DNA of 64,000 nt from Gordionus sp. m RMFG-2023 (Eukaryota > Nematomorpha > Gordioida > Chordodea > Parachordodidae), in contig NC_088776.1 of NCBI RefSeq assembly GCF_954871325.1, positions 37,620,508 through 37,684,507 on the forward strand. Direction: 5' to 3'. Position numbers and translations under genes: made by a program. Position 1 is the stretch's first letter, and every line of letters begins with the position of its first letter. Of the stretch, positions 25,501 through 40,500 are shown in pieces. A model generated the notes under the pieces. The model was not told where the DNA came from. It saw only the letters and a program-made list of their open reading frames with translations, and ran no database searches.

Positions 25501-28500
25501 TTTTACAAAAATAAAATATTATAAAAAGTTATATATCTAAAAAACCATTTATTTTTATAAATAAAATTGAAATTCATTTTTATGTTTTATTTTTTAATAA
25601 TAATAATTAATTAATTAACATTCTGCCATATTGTTATTTTTTTGCATATTCTGTTTATAAAAGTGTACAATATATTACTTATTATGTAAATAGATTATTG
25701 TTATATTACTTATTATATAAATAAGTGATTTAAATAAAAATATTTTATATCCAGAATTGCAATTGAATTGAATATAAACTATAACTGATCATTATAATAT
25801 ATTTAAATGACATATGTTATGGTATAGTTAAATTATAGATGTTATACTAATAAAAAGTATATTAAAAATTAAAACCATTGGTATCTTTACAGGATACAAA
25901 ATTAAAATAATATCGGGTTGGTAATCGGCCGATATCTATTGAATATCGGATCGGCCTCTAAAAAGTGGTATCGGTACACCTTTAATATTTAATAATTCAA
26001 GTATATACAACTCTCCTTTTTAATGTGTGATGTTTGAAGTTTAGAACTTTCAAGATCAAAAGGCAGATTTCTCCCCTTCATAAATCTTGTGCCATTGAAA
26101 AAACATTCACAAATTTAGTGTTATTATCTATTAAGTTTAATAATTAATACAAGACAATCATTTAAATTATACTTCTCAAATTAATCAGTTCTCATTTGCC
26201 AATTGAATTTGATATTGCAATTCCTACATCCTTCGAAATGGTTTACAATTTTGTATAGGCCAATCTTGTTACAACAATATTTTATTCAAAACACAAAAAG
26301 TGATAAATAAAATAAAAACTTTCTTCAAAAAGAAATAGCACTAGCTATGGTAAGTGGCAGAATCTTCAGAATCCTTTAAATTTGTCAAAACTGCCCTCAA
26401 GAAGTAGAAAACATTTTAATAGCTTTATATGATAATAGCCAGCTTCTTGATGCATAAAAATCGTTGCGATTTTGTCAGTACATCACTCTGACATGCTTTG
26501 AGCACTGCATATCTTTTAACAATATTAAAATACACTTAAATCTCGTCTAAGATCCCTAAAACATTTCTTAGTTCTTTTGACATAATTGAAGAATGATTAG
26601 ATCTAATCGATGACAATAGCATCAAATAAAAGTTGCATTTGAGATCTCAATTCTAATTAAAGCCTGTACTTCTCTAATTCTTCCAGTTTGAAGCACCATC
26701 ATAGATTTGCCCAACTAAGAATTCTATAGGGTAGATTCATGATAAGTTTGCATATTATATTTTTTTAATATCAAAACCTGTCGTATCATTTCAATATATC
26801 CTACTAACAAAGCTATTGCTTCTGACTACATCATATGTACACAATCAACTATAATTGAAAAACATCTGTTAAATTTATTCTCTTTTTTAATTTTTTTTAT
26901 AACTATATTTTTCAAGGTTTTATTTTAATGGAAATATTTATATTTTACGACAATATATTAGAATATAATTTGGATTGAGGACAGGTTCCGAATCTGCAAT
27001 TAGTTTAATAACGTCTTTAAAAGCTACTATTTCAAAGCTTTTCTTTATATCTTTAAAATTTAAGCCTCCATGTCTTTTTCTAATATGGTCTGTTTATTTA
27101 CCATCTCTTATATTATGCTAAGCATTTGTACTTTTTTGGTTTAAATTTTTTGGCATATTTTGAAATTGGAAAATTTTATAAAACAAGAAATCTTTTTATT
27201 ATCGATGGGTGTGGTAAAACAAAAATAAAATAAAAAAAATTTTTATTTTAAAAGTATACACCCATTCAAATTTTAAGAAACAGTTACTTCACCCATTGTA
27301 GGGGCCACTGCCTATTAATCACTATGATTTATTACTATTTAAAAACATTTTTAGTCAAAGACACTTCTATCCATTAATCATTACTACAGAACATTAAATC
27401 CAGTACTTGTCTTTAGATAACATTTCTAACTTTGTTCTATAAATTAAGATAATTATAATGTATATTTTTATTTATATGTTGTTATTTTATTATTTAACAT
27501 TTCCAAAAATTTTTTTAAATAGAACGTGCTATTGCATGAAGTCTCACCTAATATCAGAGCTCTAATACAGAATTCCATTCTAAATTGCTCCTCAAAAACG
27601 ATCAAAATAGCAAACCCTTTATTAAAAGAGTTGTACAAAGAAATTTTGATACATTTGAACCATTGGAAAGGCATTAATGCTAACATTCCCAACCTAGTAT
27701 CTCAGTTAGATATTTTGAACGAAATAAAAAATGTATGGTGTCCTGGCCATGATTTAAAGAAAAAAGATATATCTCCTGTGAGCGTTAGTCAAAGACCGAT
27801 CATATTGTTAGGGGGCGAAGGGTGTGGCAAGAGTAGCTTTGTTACACAATTACTTACAAATATTCATCAATGGTTTCCTAGGGATAAAAACAAGAGTAGT
27901 TCCATAATCCTAAGATACGTAGGATTGACACCTAAAACTCTTAATGTTTCCCAGTTACTACGTAATTTGTGTCTCCAAATATACTTTGTATTGAACCAAG
28001 AGAAACCAGAGAAGATTAAATTGGCCTCATTAGATACTTACAATTTGATTAATTTAATAGCTGAGTTTAATAACTTACTTAAAATGTTTGCTGACCCGCT
28101 GTATCTCCAGAGACGTCACCTATTTTTAATAATTGAAGATTTTCATCACGTTTACAAGCCAAGTTGGACTACATCTGGTTTAAATATTCTTTTTGGAAAA
28201 GATAGTATTGGTCATATATTTCTTCCAGACCCTCTTCCACCCAATGTTCACATAGTGTTTACCCTTAACACTAACAAGTTTATTATAGAATCAACGTCCT
28301 TAATATCATCTTCAAAATCTACTACTCAAACTCCCAATACCAATCAGGTGGCTCTAGGATTGATAATTGATGATCTGAAAGCTCAGTTTGGGTCCAACTC
28401 CTACATAATTTCGCTTGATCAAGCTAACTTTAATATTGGAAAAGCAATCGACTCTAATACCTCCATCAGAAACCCCATAGCCTTACAGGAAATATTTTTG

Positions 28501-31500
28501 AGCTGCTATAAACAGGCTAAAGTGACTCAAGAACCTAGATGGATGCAGCACTCGCTGAAACAACAACATCAAATGACAATGACGCTGCCTAATCATCAAA
28601 AAAATCTAGTTAATCAAGCCTTGCTCAATGGTAAATTACCTTTGTACGCTTTTTTAGTGGCCGTGTTGATAAAGGATTGGCCTTCTGAGTTTAAACCAAT
28701 ACCCAACAGCATTCCAAACAACATAGTATTAGTATTGAAATGCATTATGGAGGACATAGAAATCAATAGTGATCGACTTACACTTTCCCATGTGTTGAAG
28801 TTAAAGAAAATTTTGTATAATTTTATTTTATAGTTATTATGATCTAAAAACACGAATAAGAGGTTCTAAGAAAATATTTATCTTCTTTTTAAATTATGAG
28901 TTATTCATAACATTAAGACCTTAATATTAAAATCTCATGATCTCATTAGAGTCCCCCTGAAATTATATGTACTATTGAGTGACTTCCTTTACAGATGGTC
29001 ATAAATAAACTATTTGATTATTAAAAGTAATTAATCATGAAAGTTTTACAAAAGCATTTATTTTGTATAAAATATATAATAAAACTGTATTCAATTCTTG
29101 TTTCGGTTTAGTAACTGAAGTTCTTATATATATACTATAAATAATATTTTTATGATTTCATTTTTTTATAGATATATTTCATCCGCTCATCTAGGTATAA
29201 CAGAAGTCGAATTACTAGATCTCTTGTCATCCAACAAACCTTTAATGGAGATCTTTTACGGGAATGCGCTGAATATAAATAATAGATTCCCTTATTTTAT
29301 TTGGGCTAATATCAAAAGACGTTTAGGTATATAAATGGTTCTACATTCAAATACACACATTATTATTAGTTTATTTGATTAAAATTTTGGTTTTTTATAA
29401 CTATTGTTCCCAGAGTGGGGTAGTTATGGGGGGCTGGGGAGGTCAACATGTCTAAATTTAATTTGAAAGCACCTAATTTTTTTATTAGAGAAAAGTAAAT
29501 TGTTGAGCATGCCTAAACTAAAAATTTTAAATGATAAGATGTAGAAGCGCCACTTAATACTATAAATCATTTTGAAAAAATTTATCCTTATAAACTAAAT
29601 GGATTATCAAATTTCTTTAAAATATTTAAATATAGAAGTTTTATCTCATTAGCGAAAATAATTGTCATTTAATTTTATTTTTTATTCCTACAAATATAGC
29701 GCTATTATTTAGCAAAAAGGTCATAGACGGAAAAATTTTATTTTTTTGGAACCATAAAATCATATGTGATATCACCAAAATTTATTCTTTTCAGCGGCCA
29801 GTAGAAAAGGTATTCACAATATTTTTAAATATATTGAACAGCTCTGGGAAATTAATATTTTCAATCATTTTTTTTAAGTCAGGGTTGACATGTCGGTGAA
29901 TTGAACGGTCTCGGTCAATTTACTGGAGGAGTATTTGACCGGTCAAATACAGTCAAATACTCTAAAATATCATTGGCGTATAAATATATTGATATAATTA
30001 ATTAGTATGCATTAAAAGCATGTTAATCAATCTTATTAGGTTACAATTTATATAAAAATATATTTGTATCATGAAGGAATCGTTTTAATTCTAATTTTAT
30101 ATTAAAATTTAAAAAATTATATAATAAAAAAACAAAAGAATTTTATTTATTACTAAAATAAATAAATATGATAATTTAGATTAGTGATGGTTTATTTAAT
30201 AAATTTAAATTTTATTTAATATTTAGCCGAGTATAAATTATATTAATTCTCATTAATTTTACTTCCACTTGCTACATTTGAATTTATAATTAATTTTCTT
30301 TTTAGTTGTTCTGGTCAGATATACAAAATAATTTATTCAATTCTGGTAAAAAGTTTTATATTATATTATATTTTATATAATATTAAACCAAATTATTGAA
30401 ATAATTGGTTGATGATTATAAGATAATTAAGATTGATTAACTTTACAATAATCAAAATCTTTTATAGTTAAATCTTAATATATTAGGGAAGGATTATGGT
30501 CAAACCAAAGCATCAAGTTTGAATATTTTTAAGAAGTACGCGATGGTAAATCAGTTAATGCGATATGCAGGTTTTGCAAGATGTCTTATATTACCCACGT
30601 TGATAGAATGGTCAAACTTTTATTAAGCAGTTGTACTATGTGATGTGCTCTCTCATAATTAAGGAATAATTTTATTCAAATTTCAAAATATCAATCTCTA
30701 CAAAAATTCAGACAATGTAATTTGTAACTTCTAACATAACCGGTTTCTTAGATAGAATGAATCCCAAAGAAAAAAATGAGCTCGATCAATTTTTTGCAAA
30801 GGCTGTATATACGAGCAATTTACCTTTTTACATCACTGAAAATCCCTACATCCAAGGATTTTTAAAAAATATATGTCCTATTTACACTTTACCCAGGCGA
30901 AAGCAGCTGGCTGGATTTCTTCTAGGCAAAGCGTCAGGAGATATGGAGGTGAGAGTTGCAGATATAATAGATAACGCTCCTCACTTATCAATTGTATCAG
31001 ATAGAAACGAGAGTATTATTAATTTTAGTTCCAGTTTTCTACAAATTTTTAAATACTGAGGAAAATCGCATACGGCAGATTATATTGCCCGGCAATTTAA
31101 AAATGTAATTCATGAATTGAATCCGGTGAAAGTATATTCTTTAGTTACTGATATTTCCGCTAGCATGAAAGCAGCCTGGAGAATTCTAAAATCTGAATCT
31201 TATACACAATGTTATGGTTGTGCAGCCCATACATTGTAGTTATTCTTTCACGATTTTGAACGATTGAATGACTTCGGTTACCATGTTCCAATAATTAAAA
31301 AAATTGTTAAATTTTTCAAGAATAACACAAACCAGCTGCAGTATTTTCCTGTAATTAGAATAAACACATATCAGCTGCAGTATTTTTCCGTAATAAGAAT
31401 CAACATGGTATACCATCTACATTAAATACAATTAGCCAAACAAGATGGGCATCGTCAATAAAATGTATGGAGCAAATACAAATGCAAGACAGCGCTAAAA

Positions 31501-34500
31501 GCATCAGTTGTTGAAGAAGCTGTATGTGATATTTGTCCCATATAAATAATGAAGAAATATTTTGGATGAAAATTTTAAATTTTAGCAATATTCCAACCTT
31601 TAGCTACCTCATTGTTGAAAGTGTAAAGGGATAAATATATGGCCCACGTAAAAAACGAAATTCTTAATTTGAAAAAGCACATAATACAATCAGGCCATGA
31701 TTATATATTTTCTCCATCTGAATAAAAAAAAAAAATTATGTTTGAAAAGAGAAAAAATGATTTAAATACATATGCTCACAATACTGCTTATTTATTGGAT
31801 ATCCAATATCAAGGAGAGCATCTTAATAGTACTGAATTTGATGAAGCATGTGATATAATTTATTTTACAAGGTGGTGATAATCAAAGTATTTTAAGTGAT
31901 ATAATAAATTTCAGAAGTAAAAGTGGCATATTTAATAGCCAAAATATGTGGAAAGTGGTAACTTCTTCAGCCTCAAGTTGGTGGAATGCACTTTACCCAC
32001 CTTGCCCATTAAGAGAAGTAGCTAATATTTTACATTTCTTAGTTAAACTTCTTATTCATAAAAAAATTGGTGGGTTTGGGGCAATATTCATACGAAAAAC
32101 AGAAATCGATTGAAGGCTTCTACAACATGAAAATTGGTAAGAGTATATCATGACTTAAGATTGATTAAAAATATTAAAGAAAATAATGATATTGAATATG
32201 AATCGGAACAAGACTTTGCCACGGAGGACGAAACATTAACTAGAATTAAAAAAATATTATCAAATTTTATATTACATAGATTCAATATAATGTTATATAC
32301 AAAATAAAGTTAATATTGGCGTAAAAACATTTATTTGAATTTGACCGTATTTCACCATATTTGACCGGTGAAATATCGATCAATTGACCGAATCGTATTT
32401 GAGTGGTCAAATGCACAACCCTGGTTTAAGTACAATTTTCTTTGGGTAATATAATAATATGTCTCATTTTCCTAGAATTTTATAATGCTAGTAAAATATA
32501 ATACAGTAAATTCACGTAATCAGCCAATGCTGGTAGTAAATGGCAAATCTGGCAACACGCTTATTGATTAATTTATTTTGTCAATAAGATAACTGAAAAT
32601 AAAAGTATCAAAGCTACAGCCAGAGATATCGAATTTCATATTTTAAAAACGGTAAAAAGTTGATTTTTTTATAATCTTTGATAGTAATTTTTTATATATC
32701 TCGTTTATTCCTATTTTTATTATAATTGCTTTTAGTGTTTTATATTTGTTTTGCTAGTAACTTTGTTTATTTATACTGATACTGTTTACCAAATGAATTG
32801 AAGAATTAAACTTAAATGTATACTAGTGGAGCATTACATATTGGCTTAAGCTTTAGCATTATTTCCTACAACAGTTTGGCAACCCATGCTTGAGGTTGAA
32901 CATAATATGAAATTCGAATTCATATTAAATTTTAAAATATAATTATCCAAAATATAAAGAGAGATGAGATCTTAACTATTTCATTTTAATATCTGTTAAA
33001 TCCACTGAAAAGAACTAAATTTATATCTATAAAAATCGTAGAATCACAAGATTCAAAAATATTTAAATCGGGAAAAAGGAACCCTAATTCATTTAGAGTT
33101 GATTGATTTTTGAATCGAAATTGAAAATTCAATATTTAAGACTCAACCTAAGGCCGTCATCATCGTTTTTATTTAGTTTTACCTATTTTCTGTTAATTTT
33201 TGGGAAAACTGTTTGATGAATTAATAAGTACTAATCAGGCCCTATATATTGGTGCACCCAGATTTTCAGTGCTTCTATAATTTTCCTTTTAACAAGATGC
33301 CGATCTTGACATTTTTTATTATTACCAGTTTTTCTTTAAACGAGATATCAAACCGGTTAAAGCACTAAAGTATGCTAAATATGTCTTTTATTGATATAAG
33401 TTTCAGAGTTGATGCGTCTAGAAGTTTAGCTGATTTCACACCTAAGACATGATATCTCTGGTTTACATTACTATTCAGTTTCATTGCTGTGGTTGTCGAC
33501 ATAGATTGAAAAATTTTAAATATTAAGGTAAACCAGATATTTAGAAATTTTATACTCTCCATTCGGTATAAGTTTCAGAATTGAATGTGTTTCCAAGCTT
33601 GGCTCATTTCACGCTTAAAGCTTATATCATAGTTTTCATTTTGTTTATAACTCCGTTTCTTTTTTATGGTTCCCAAAAATAATTGAGGAATTAATAAGTA
33701 CTTGTCAAGTACGAAATATTAACACAACACATATATATAGTCTCATATTCTCCATTCTGGCATGAATATTAATTTTGGAAATTTGTTCTTTTATATACCA
33801 AAGGTATTAAAATAATATACATAAGTAAACACTAAACATTAATAAAATTTTCAGATCAACCAACTTTAAGTGAGATGATCTAAAACTATTATATATTTAA
33901 AAATCAATAACCATATGAAAATCAAAAATTTCTAATCAGGATGTTTTTAGAGGTGTGACCTAGCTGAAAGACGAGAAGTTTAAGGACTTCGCCCCCAAAA
34001 TATTTTTTGTACTCCTTTCCTTCTTTGAATAAATCCTAGCTATACCATTGTTCTAACGTTTGTATTTCTTTTTATATTTTCAATTACTGGAATCACGGTA
34101 AAGAGGAATAAGTTTCCGATTATAATCGTATGTAATATATACTTCAATTTTCATTAACTGTCTATTCTCATAAATATCCAAATTACAAATATAATTTTTA
34201 AATTGCTTTCATAAGTTAGGCGTACTAGAAGCAATGCAATGCCCTTGACAAAAGTGACACTTCTAAATTATTAATAAAGGAGAGTATACTGGCAAATTTT
34301 TTTGTCATAACAAAATTATTTTTATGGGGCTTTTGCTGTTCTCAAACTACATATTTCCCCCATTCGTTTGATTTTATTAATTCAAATTCATTCGCTGTTG
34401 TATAAATTTCAAGTTGTTTCTAAAAATGGCAGATGTAAGTATCTTATTAAGAAGTAACAAAAAGATACAACTAATGAGATACTTATTTCTTTTCCTCAAT

Positions 34501-37500
34501 AGGAGTATCATAGATACAATATACTTTTTATGAAAAAAATTATCTATTCCTTCTGCACATTAAGCTATGAAGTCTACAATATAATCTCGAGGTTCACAAA
34601 AAATTAATATCATCGCTTCCCCACCCAAATGCTATAAAGAATTGAGTGTGATCAACAATAAGAATAGAAATGTAGACATATATAAACCAACCAACAGAAT
34701 TATTTGGAGAAAAACAATATGAATATTGATTGTTCCAACTAAGAATTAATTCTGAAATTATGACATCAAATTCTGTAGTTTATTCCTCCAGGAATTTTTC
34801 ATATCTTTTAGAAATTTTTAAAATTAGCTAAAACACAAACAGACACATGATATTTGGACTACTATAATAAAATATTCATATGATATCATTTATATAATTA
34901 TAATTAAAAACCATACGATAAATGTTGGCATGTCAAAATATAGAATAATAATGAATATTTATTTTATAATATAAAGATGGAAAAGAATAAATGATGCAAG
35001 AATCAATGAAAAAGTATTAATATTGAATTTTTAACATAAAAATATTAAAAAACGTATCGGTATCTCTATCATTAGCAAAAGAACCATAATTTAGATAAAA
35101 CATAAGATTATCAAATACAACGGAAAATATAAAATTGATGTAATTATTTCGAATTATATTAATTGTCAAGAAAATAAAAGAAGATACGAGAATAATTTGA
35201 AAATAAAGTAATTTCAATATAAGTATCTTATTAAATATGTCAGAAAGATACAAAGTTTACGAAAAGATCTTGTACTTAGATACAAGTATTCGCGGTACTG
35301 CAGCTATAATAATGAAGAGAATGACAATGTATACCTTAAATATTATTAATGCGTCTTTTGTGTGCTCTACAGCCCACGGTTTCCTCTTCGCTAGCTAAAT
35401 TGCATAAACTATAAAATCCATAAAAATATTTTATTTGCATAAAAATTATTTCAGGGGTTGCTAGAATCAAAGTGATAATAGATAAATGCAAATAAGGGGG
35501 TGAATGATTAAAATGAGATTTTTTTAAAAAATAATGAATCCATCAATCCATGTAAAGCCTGAGTGAATTGACTGTAGTATTATATATAAATATACTTTAA
35601 TAGTATAAAAAGTCAAGTATATTTATATATTTTAGTTATTTAAATAAATAAAATTAATAATGATCGCTTATATTAATTAACAATTGAAGGGATATTTTTT
35701 TTTAAAGAATAGTCATTGTCATGGTTTGCAAACTATCGACAATTGTAGATTATTTTGTAAGAATACATCATTATTTTATTTTTTTTAAAAACATATTAAG
35801 ACACAAGTCCATTGTGATATGGCTAATCTATTTTTAGAGACCATTTATTTGTCTAAAGAGACTAGCACATCTACTATTTTACCTTCCACAACCATTCCTT
35901 TGAATTTTCGGGAAATTACCTCCCAGCCATTGCTTTATAATGAGTATCAATACAATATGAGGCGCATTTACGAATTATGGTTCCATTTATTGTATACAGG
36001 TTTGAGTTATGTAATATATTTCTACATTGTTATATGGTCATCTTGAAGGGATTCTCTCCTTTTATGGCTTTTATTTCTTATATATATATTTATATCAATA
36101 TTATTTTAACCATAATAATAATCTTCATGATTCGTGAATAATTAATTTATATAAAATAGTCAGTTAGTCTAAAAGGTGGGGGAGACCGATATGCGATTAA
36201 CAGGTAACAATGAGGATTTTTATATCTAATTTCTTACTTATGTTCATCTTTTGGAAAACTTTCCTGTTTTGATATATTTTGCCAAAAAACGGGTTTTTAT
36301 CCCAAAATTGTAAAAATCACTCTTTAGTTGCTTTTAACAAAATATATTAAAGCTCATAATTTAAAAATTTGCTTACATATCCCTTAAAGTCATTCATATC
36401 TATAAAATAAAATTTATCAGAAGTTTATAACTTAACTAATAGTGTAATGACAATTTGTATATTATAGTAAAACCGGTAAAATGTTCCATCTGATTAAAGC
36501 TGTAAAAAGAGAATTTTTAAATAATAACGTCTACACCATATAAAAAAGATATTTTTGGGCAAAAACAATAATAAATATTGTATTATTTGGAATAAAATTT
36601 TTAAATTAGTCACAAAATATAAGAATAATTGAAATAAATGTACAATGTGCTTAAGATGGGCATACTCTTGCTATTTTTGATAAAAAAAATTGCATTTCCT
36701 TATTCTATTGATTAGTTTATTTAGAAGTGATGTAAAGGTTCTATAAAATTATGTTCAGTTTTATTTTAACCACTTAACCCTGATGCTCAGCCATTCTGCC
36801 CTGGGTATGGGGTAAAATTGTGAGAATGGCACACTTTGCATAATTAATCATAGCTTTTAAAATATTATGGATAGAGAGCTATACTTTTTTATTTTGTAGA
36901 TGAGGGATGTGGCTACATACAAATTTATCATTTGTTCTGTTTTGTTTTTGTTTCATAATTTTATAGTAAAAATGCAAAATACCATTCGTTTTACCCTATT
37001 CTTCCCTACCTTTATTACGGTGGAGGGGGGGGGGGTATGACACAATATCACCCTTAGGAAGCTGTAAAGAAGTCGTTAGAATAATGTGGGGGGTAAAGGA
37101 ATGTAATGGGTAGAGGGTATTATTTATTTCATTTTTGCAAATTTGGATCCCCTTTTTTATGTGGAGGTGTAAAGGAAAGAAGTAAGACCATCAATATAGA
37201 AAAAAAATAATTCATAATAAAATATGAATATATATGTCATGGGGTTTACTTGGAATTTCGTGTTAACCCCCCATTGCACTGGGGCATAATGAAATTCCAA
37301 TATGAATTTATATAAAATAAAATCTTTTTTTAAAATGGAATTTCATTTTACAATAGGTTAAATAAATCTCAATTTTATTTCTTTTCTATTATTTTTTTCA
37401 ACATTTTTAGACTTGGTCTTTGATCTTATTGATTTGATCTTCATTTCTGATCATTTAATTTATCTTAACCAACTAAATTAAATTTATGGAATTTTAAGGC

Positions 37501-40500
37501 ATAATCTATAATTTCAAACAAATCTCAAGATCTTTTTAAGTTTGATGAAATTTTTTTAAAAAAGCATATTTATTCAAAAGGAAAATTTGGCGATTTTTTC
37601 TATTTTGCTTTTTGCAAAAGTTATAAAAAAAGACTGAAATATTGTATAATCAGGTAAAATCAACGAAGGATTTTATCTATAATTAAATCATTGTATGCCA
37701 ACAAATGTTTTAATTATATGGATATTTCAAATAAATAAGTGATTTTAATAACGGCGATTCTACAATCGATTTGTTATTTGAACAATCAACTTTTTGAGAA
37801 TTTATGCAATTGCAACGGAAATGTGATTCAAATCTATATTGTTACGTAGTAAATATAATTGTTCAACAGAATGTCACAAAGGATTTGTCAAAATAAAAAA
37901 TTATCAATTTTTTAATACATTTTGTTATTATAAGCTTGTATTCGATACGAATAAAATGATTCAACAAAATAAAATAAAAACAGGAATCATTTCTTGAAAT
38001 GATTGATATACACTTTAGATTAAAATTATAAATTTGGGTTAGTCGGATACATAAACCGTTACGAAATTTGATAAAGCTAATAATAAGAAATGTTATGGTT
38101 ATTTTGCTCAAATACACAAGCTTCATAAAAAAAATGAGATCTGTGTTTAAATATTTAACAAATTTGATTAAGTTGGCTAATTTCCTCATTAATAAAATTT
38201 GATTAAGGATAAAATTTTCAGAAATTATAGCCAAATTATTGTGCAGAAATGCATAAATTTAATTAAAACAAAATAAAAAATATAAATAAAGGGGGTTAAA
38301 TGAAGATTTATTTTAATTAAATGAGATTCCATGACACCCTAAATGAAATAGAATTCCATTATAAATTTTATTATACCCTAGCGCAATTCCGGACTACTCT
38401 AAATTTCACTATTCCCTACGATATTATATCCCTCGCTTTATTTAAATATGGCGTATTTTGTAATTATTCATATCTGTAATACAACCATATATATCAATTC
38501 AAGAAATATAATAGTAGATGATCTTATATTTATTCTTTCTGTAATTCTTTTTTTTTAAAAAAATGTCGGAAAAATTTAGGTATAAGTTTAGGCAAACTAA
38601 AAAATTTTAACGGGGCCATAAAAAATGAAAAGATCCTCCAAAAGAGCACGTAGTTATGGAACTACTAATTTTGCTCTTTTTTTAAATAATTTGTGCTACA
38701 TCTGTACAACGTATTATAATTACATATTTGAATTTAATATGATGTCTATTGAACTCAATTATACATTTCCATTAAATCTAACTCAAAATTTTATAAAATA
38801 GAAAATATTTATATTATTAATTTTATCAAATAATTATTAGGTGATATAAAATTACTAAAATTTCACGCCTTATGCAATTTCGATTATCTTATGTCCGTAG
38901 TTCACGGGGCTACGTTGGGATATTTGTTTCACGTATTAGACAAGACTTTACAAAGATTCCTGGATTATGAAATCCAAACTCTCTGTTCTACTTTAGTAAA
39001 ATCTGTCGATATTTTGAGCAAAGATCATTTGCAGATAGCTTGCGAAATCATAGGATGCCTAAGAAACGTTGATGGTAATCGCCAAAATACGATATTTATT
39101 TTTATAAACAATTTAGGAAAAATTCTTTATATTCTTTTATTAATTTATATACTGGATGTGAGCTGGTTTAATTCAATTTATCATTATAAATATCAAATTA
39201 TAAAATAAGCTTAAAATTTACTTGATTTATAACTTTATTACACCATTATAAAGAGTCTTAAAATGTCGGATTATAGGTCCTAGACAAATATATTTTAGTA
39301 AATATTTATCACTCTGTCTACATTTAATTATTATCTATGAAGTTTCATCTCTGCTACTTATAATTTTATCCAATCTCATAGGATTTCTCATCCTAAGCTT
39401 ATCATTCTTTTCATGAAAAATTTAATTTAGATAATATATCCCCATACCTCGATAATTTGGTCATTCAAGCGATGGAATGGTGTGATTCCTACACTCTACC
39501 ATTATTAGTTCCCTTATCCTCTTGGTTAGCTATATCCACCCCAGACCTATATGACGCCTTTACTTGTTCTGATACGACAGGTGGGTTGTCTATATTAGCG
39601 CCAAGCAGCCAACATATATTAATGACAACTAAGTTTAACCAAGTCCATATGTATCATCTTGGATCTCATGAGTTTATCAGACCCTTCAAAGGTAATACAC
39701 ATTATAAGGTCATGCACATTTTACTGATAACGTTACTTCAAATAGATAACATTGTAATTGATTAAATACTTAAGTGATTAACCAAAGGTTCAATATATTA
39801 ATATATCTATCCTTTAAAACTCAATTCTAATTGTAGACAATGTTCTCTTTTAATTATTATTTCTCATTTTATCGAGTCATACGATGCCTAGAATGCATAT
39901 TTATAATTATTTACTTGACTTGTAATTTATCCTATGTGGTATGTTTTTATATAATTAAGTTACAGTATTTACAATCTTTAAACATTTTTTATTTAAAATA
40001 TATAATTAATGTGGGTATTATAGGTCTCAATGGTACAATTACTGCATTGGTAATAGCTTATAATAGTAGCTTCGTAGCATGCGCGACTAGTGGTGACTTG
40101 AATATAAATTTTTGGAAAATTGAAAAAAATGAAATAAACGGAATCATTAAGTTAGTTTGAAAGATAATCATTTTATAATTATTTGGTAAAAACTTAACTA
40201 GTGATAATCTAATCATATCATGTCAATTCTGCAAATCTCGCAAATGCATTATTGCGAAAGATTTCCGCGAAATCATTAGCACAATTTAAAACATTATAGT
40301 AAATACACGATTACGTTGAAAGCTCTAACTAAGAAGATCAGCTTAAGAATATTTCACAAAAATATTACAGGTCGGTTCGGACCGACTCATACTGATCTTT
40401 AGTTTTATCACCGGCCTTTTAATTAAATTTAAAATTATCAAGATCTATCGGAATCTTATCCTTAAAATCGACATCCATAGTATATGTGCACTTCACGAAA

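Larger units (their letters stand above)
24668..27310 (-). mobile_element. hAT element (DUF4371/ZMYM1-like), decayed
   Basis: Ends CCGTGGCCCCTATA and TGTAGGGGCCACTG form the inverted repeat. A perfect 8-bp duplication CCTATTAA (24660-24667, 27311-27318) flanks it. C-runs lie just inside each end. On the minus strand the interior has VGQIYDGASNW (26686-26718), the DUF4371 hAT motif, plus other scattered blocks, all broken by stops. A 743-bp MITE is nested inside. The insertion is in the intron before the NACHT exon. Confidence 0.88.

Noticed and set aside
28614-28853. Minus-strand frame over the NACHT exon
   Set aside because: Shadow of the well-supported plus-strand exon.
29797-29811. 15-nt micro-exon after the winged-helix exon
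   Set aside because: Good splice words but it leaves phase 1, whereas the next exon needs phase 0, and it does not supply the missing motif.
35270-35330. Candidate exon for the missing WxHRxF motif
   Set aside because: Neither open frame contains the motif or a compatible phase.
37863-38234. 123-codon minus-strand gene
   Set aside because: Composition is dominated by Ile, Leu, Phe and Lys as expected from AT-rich DNA; no domain, no splice context.
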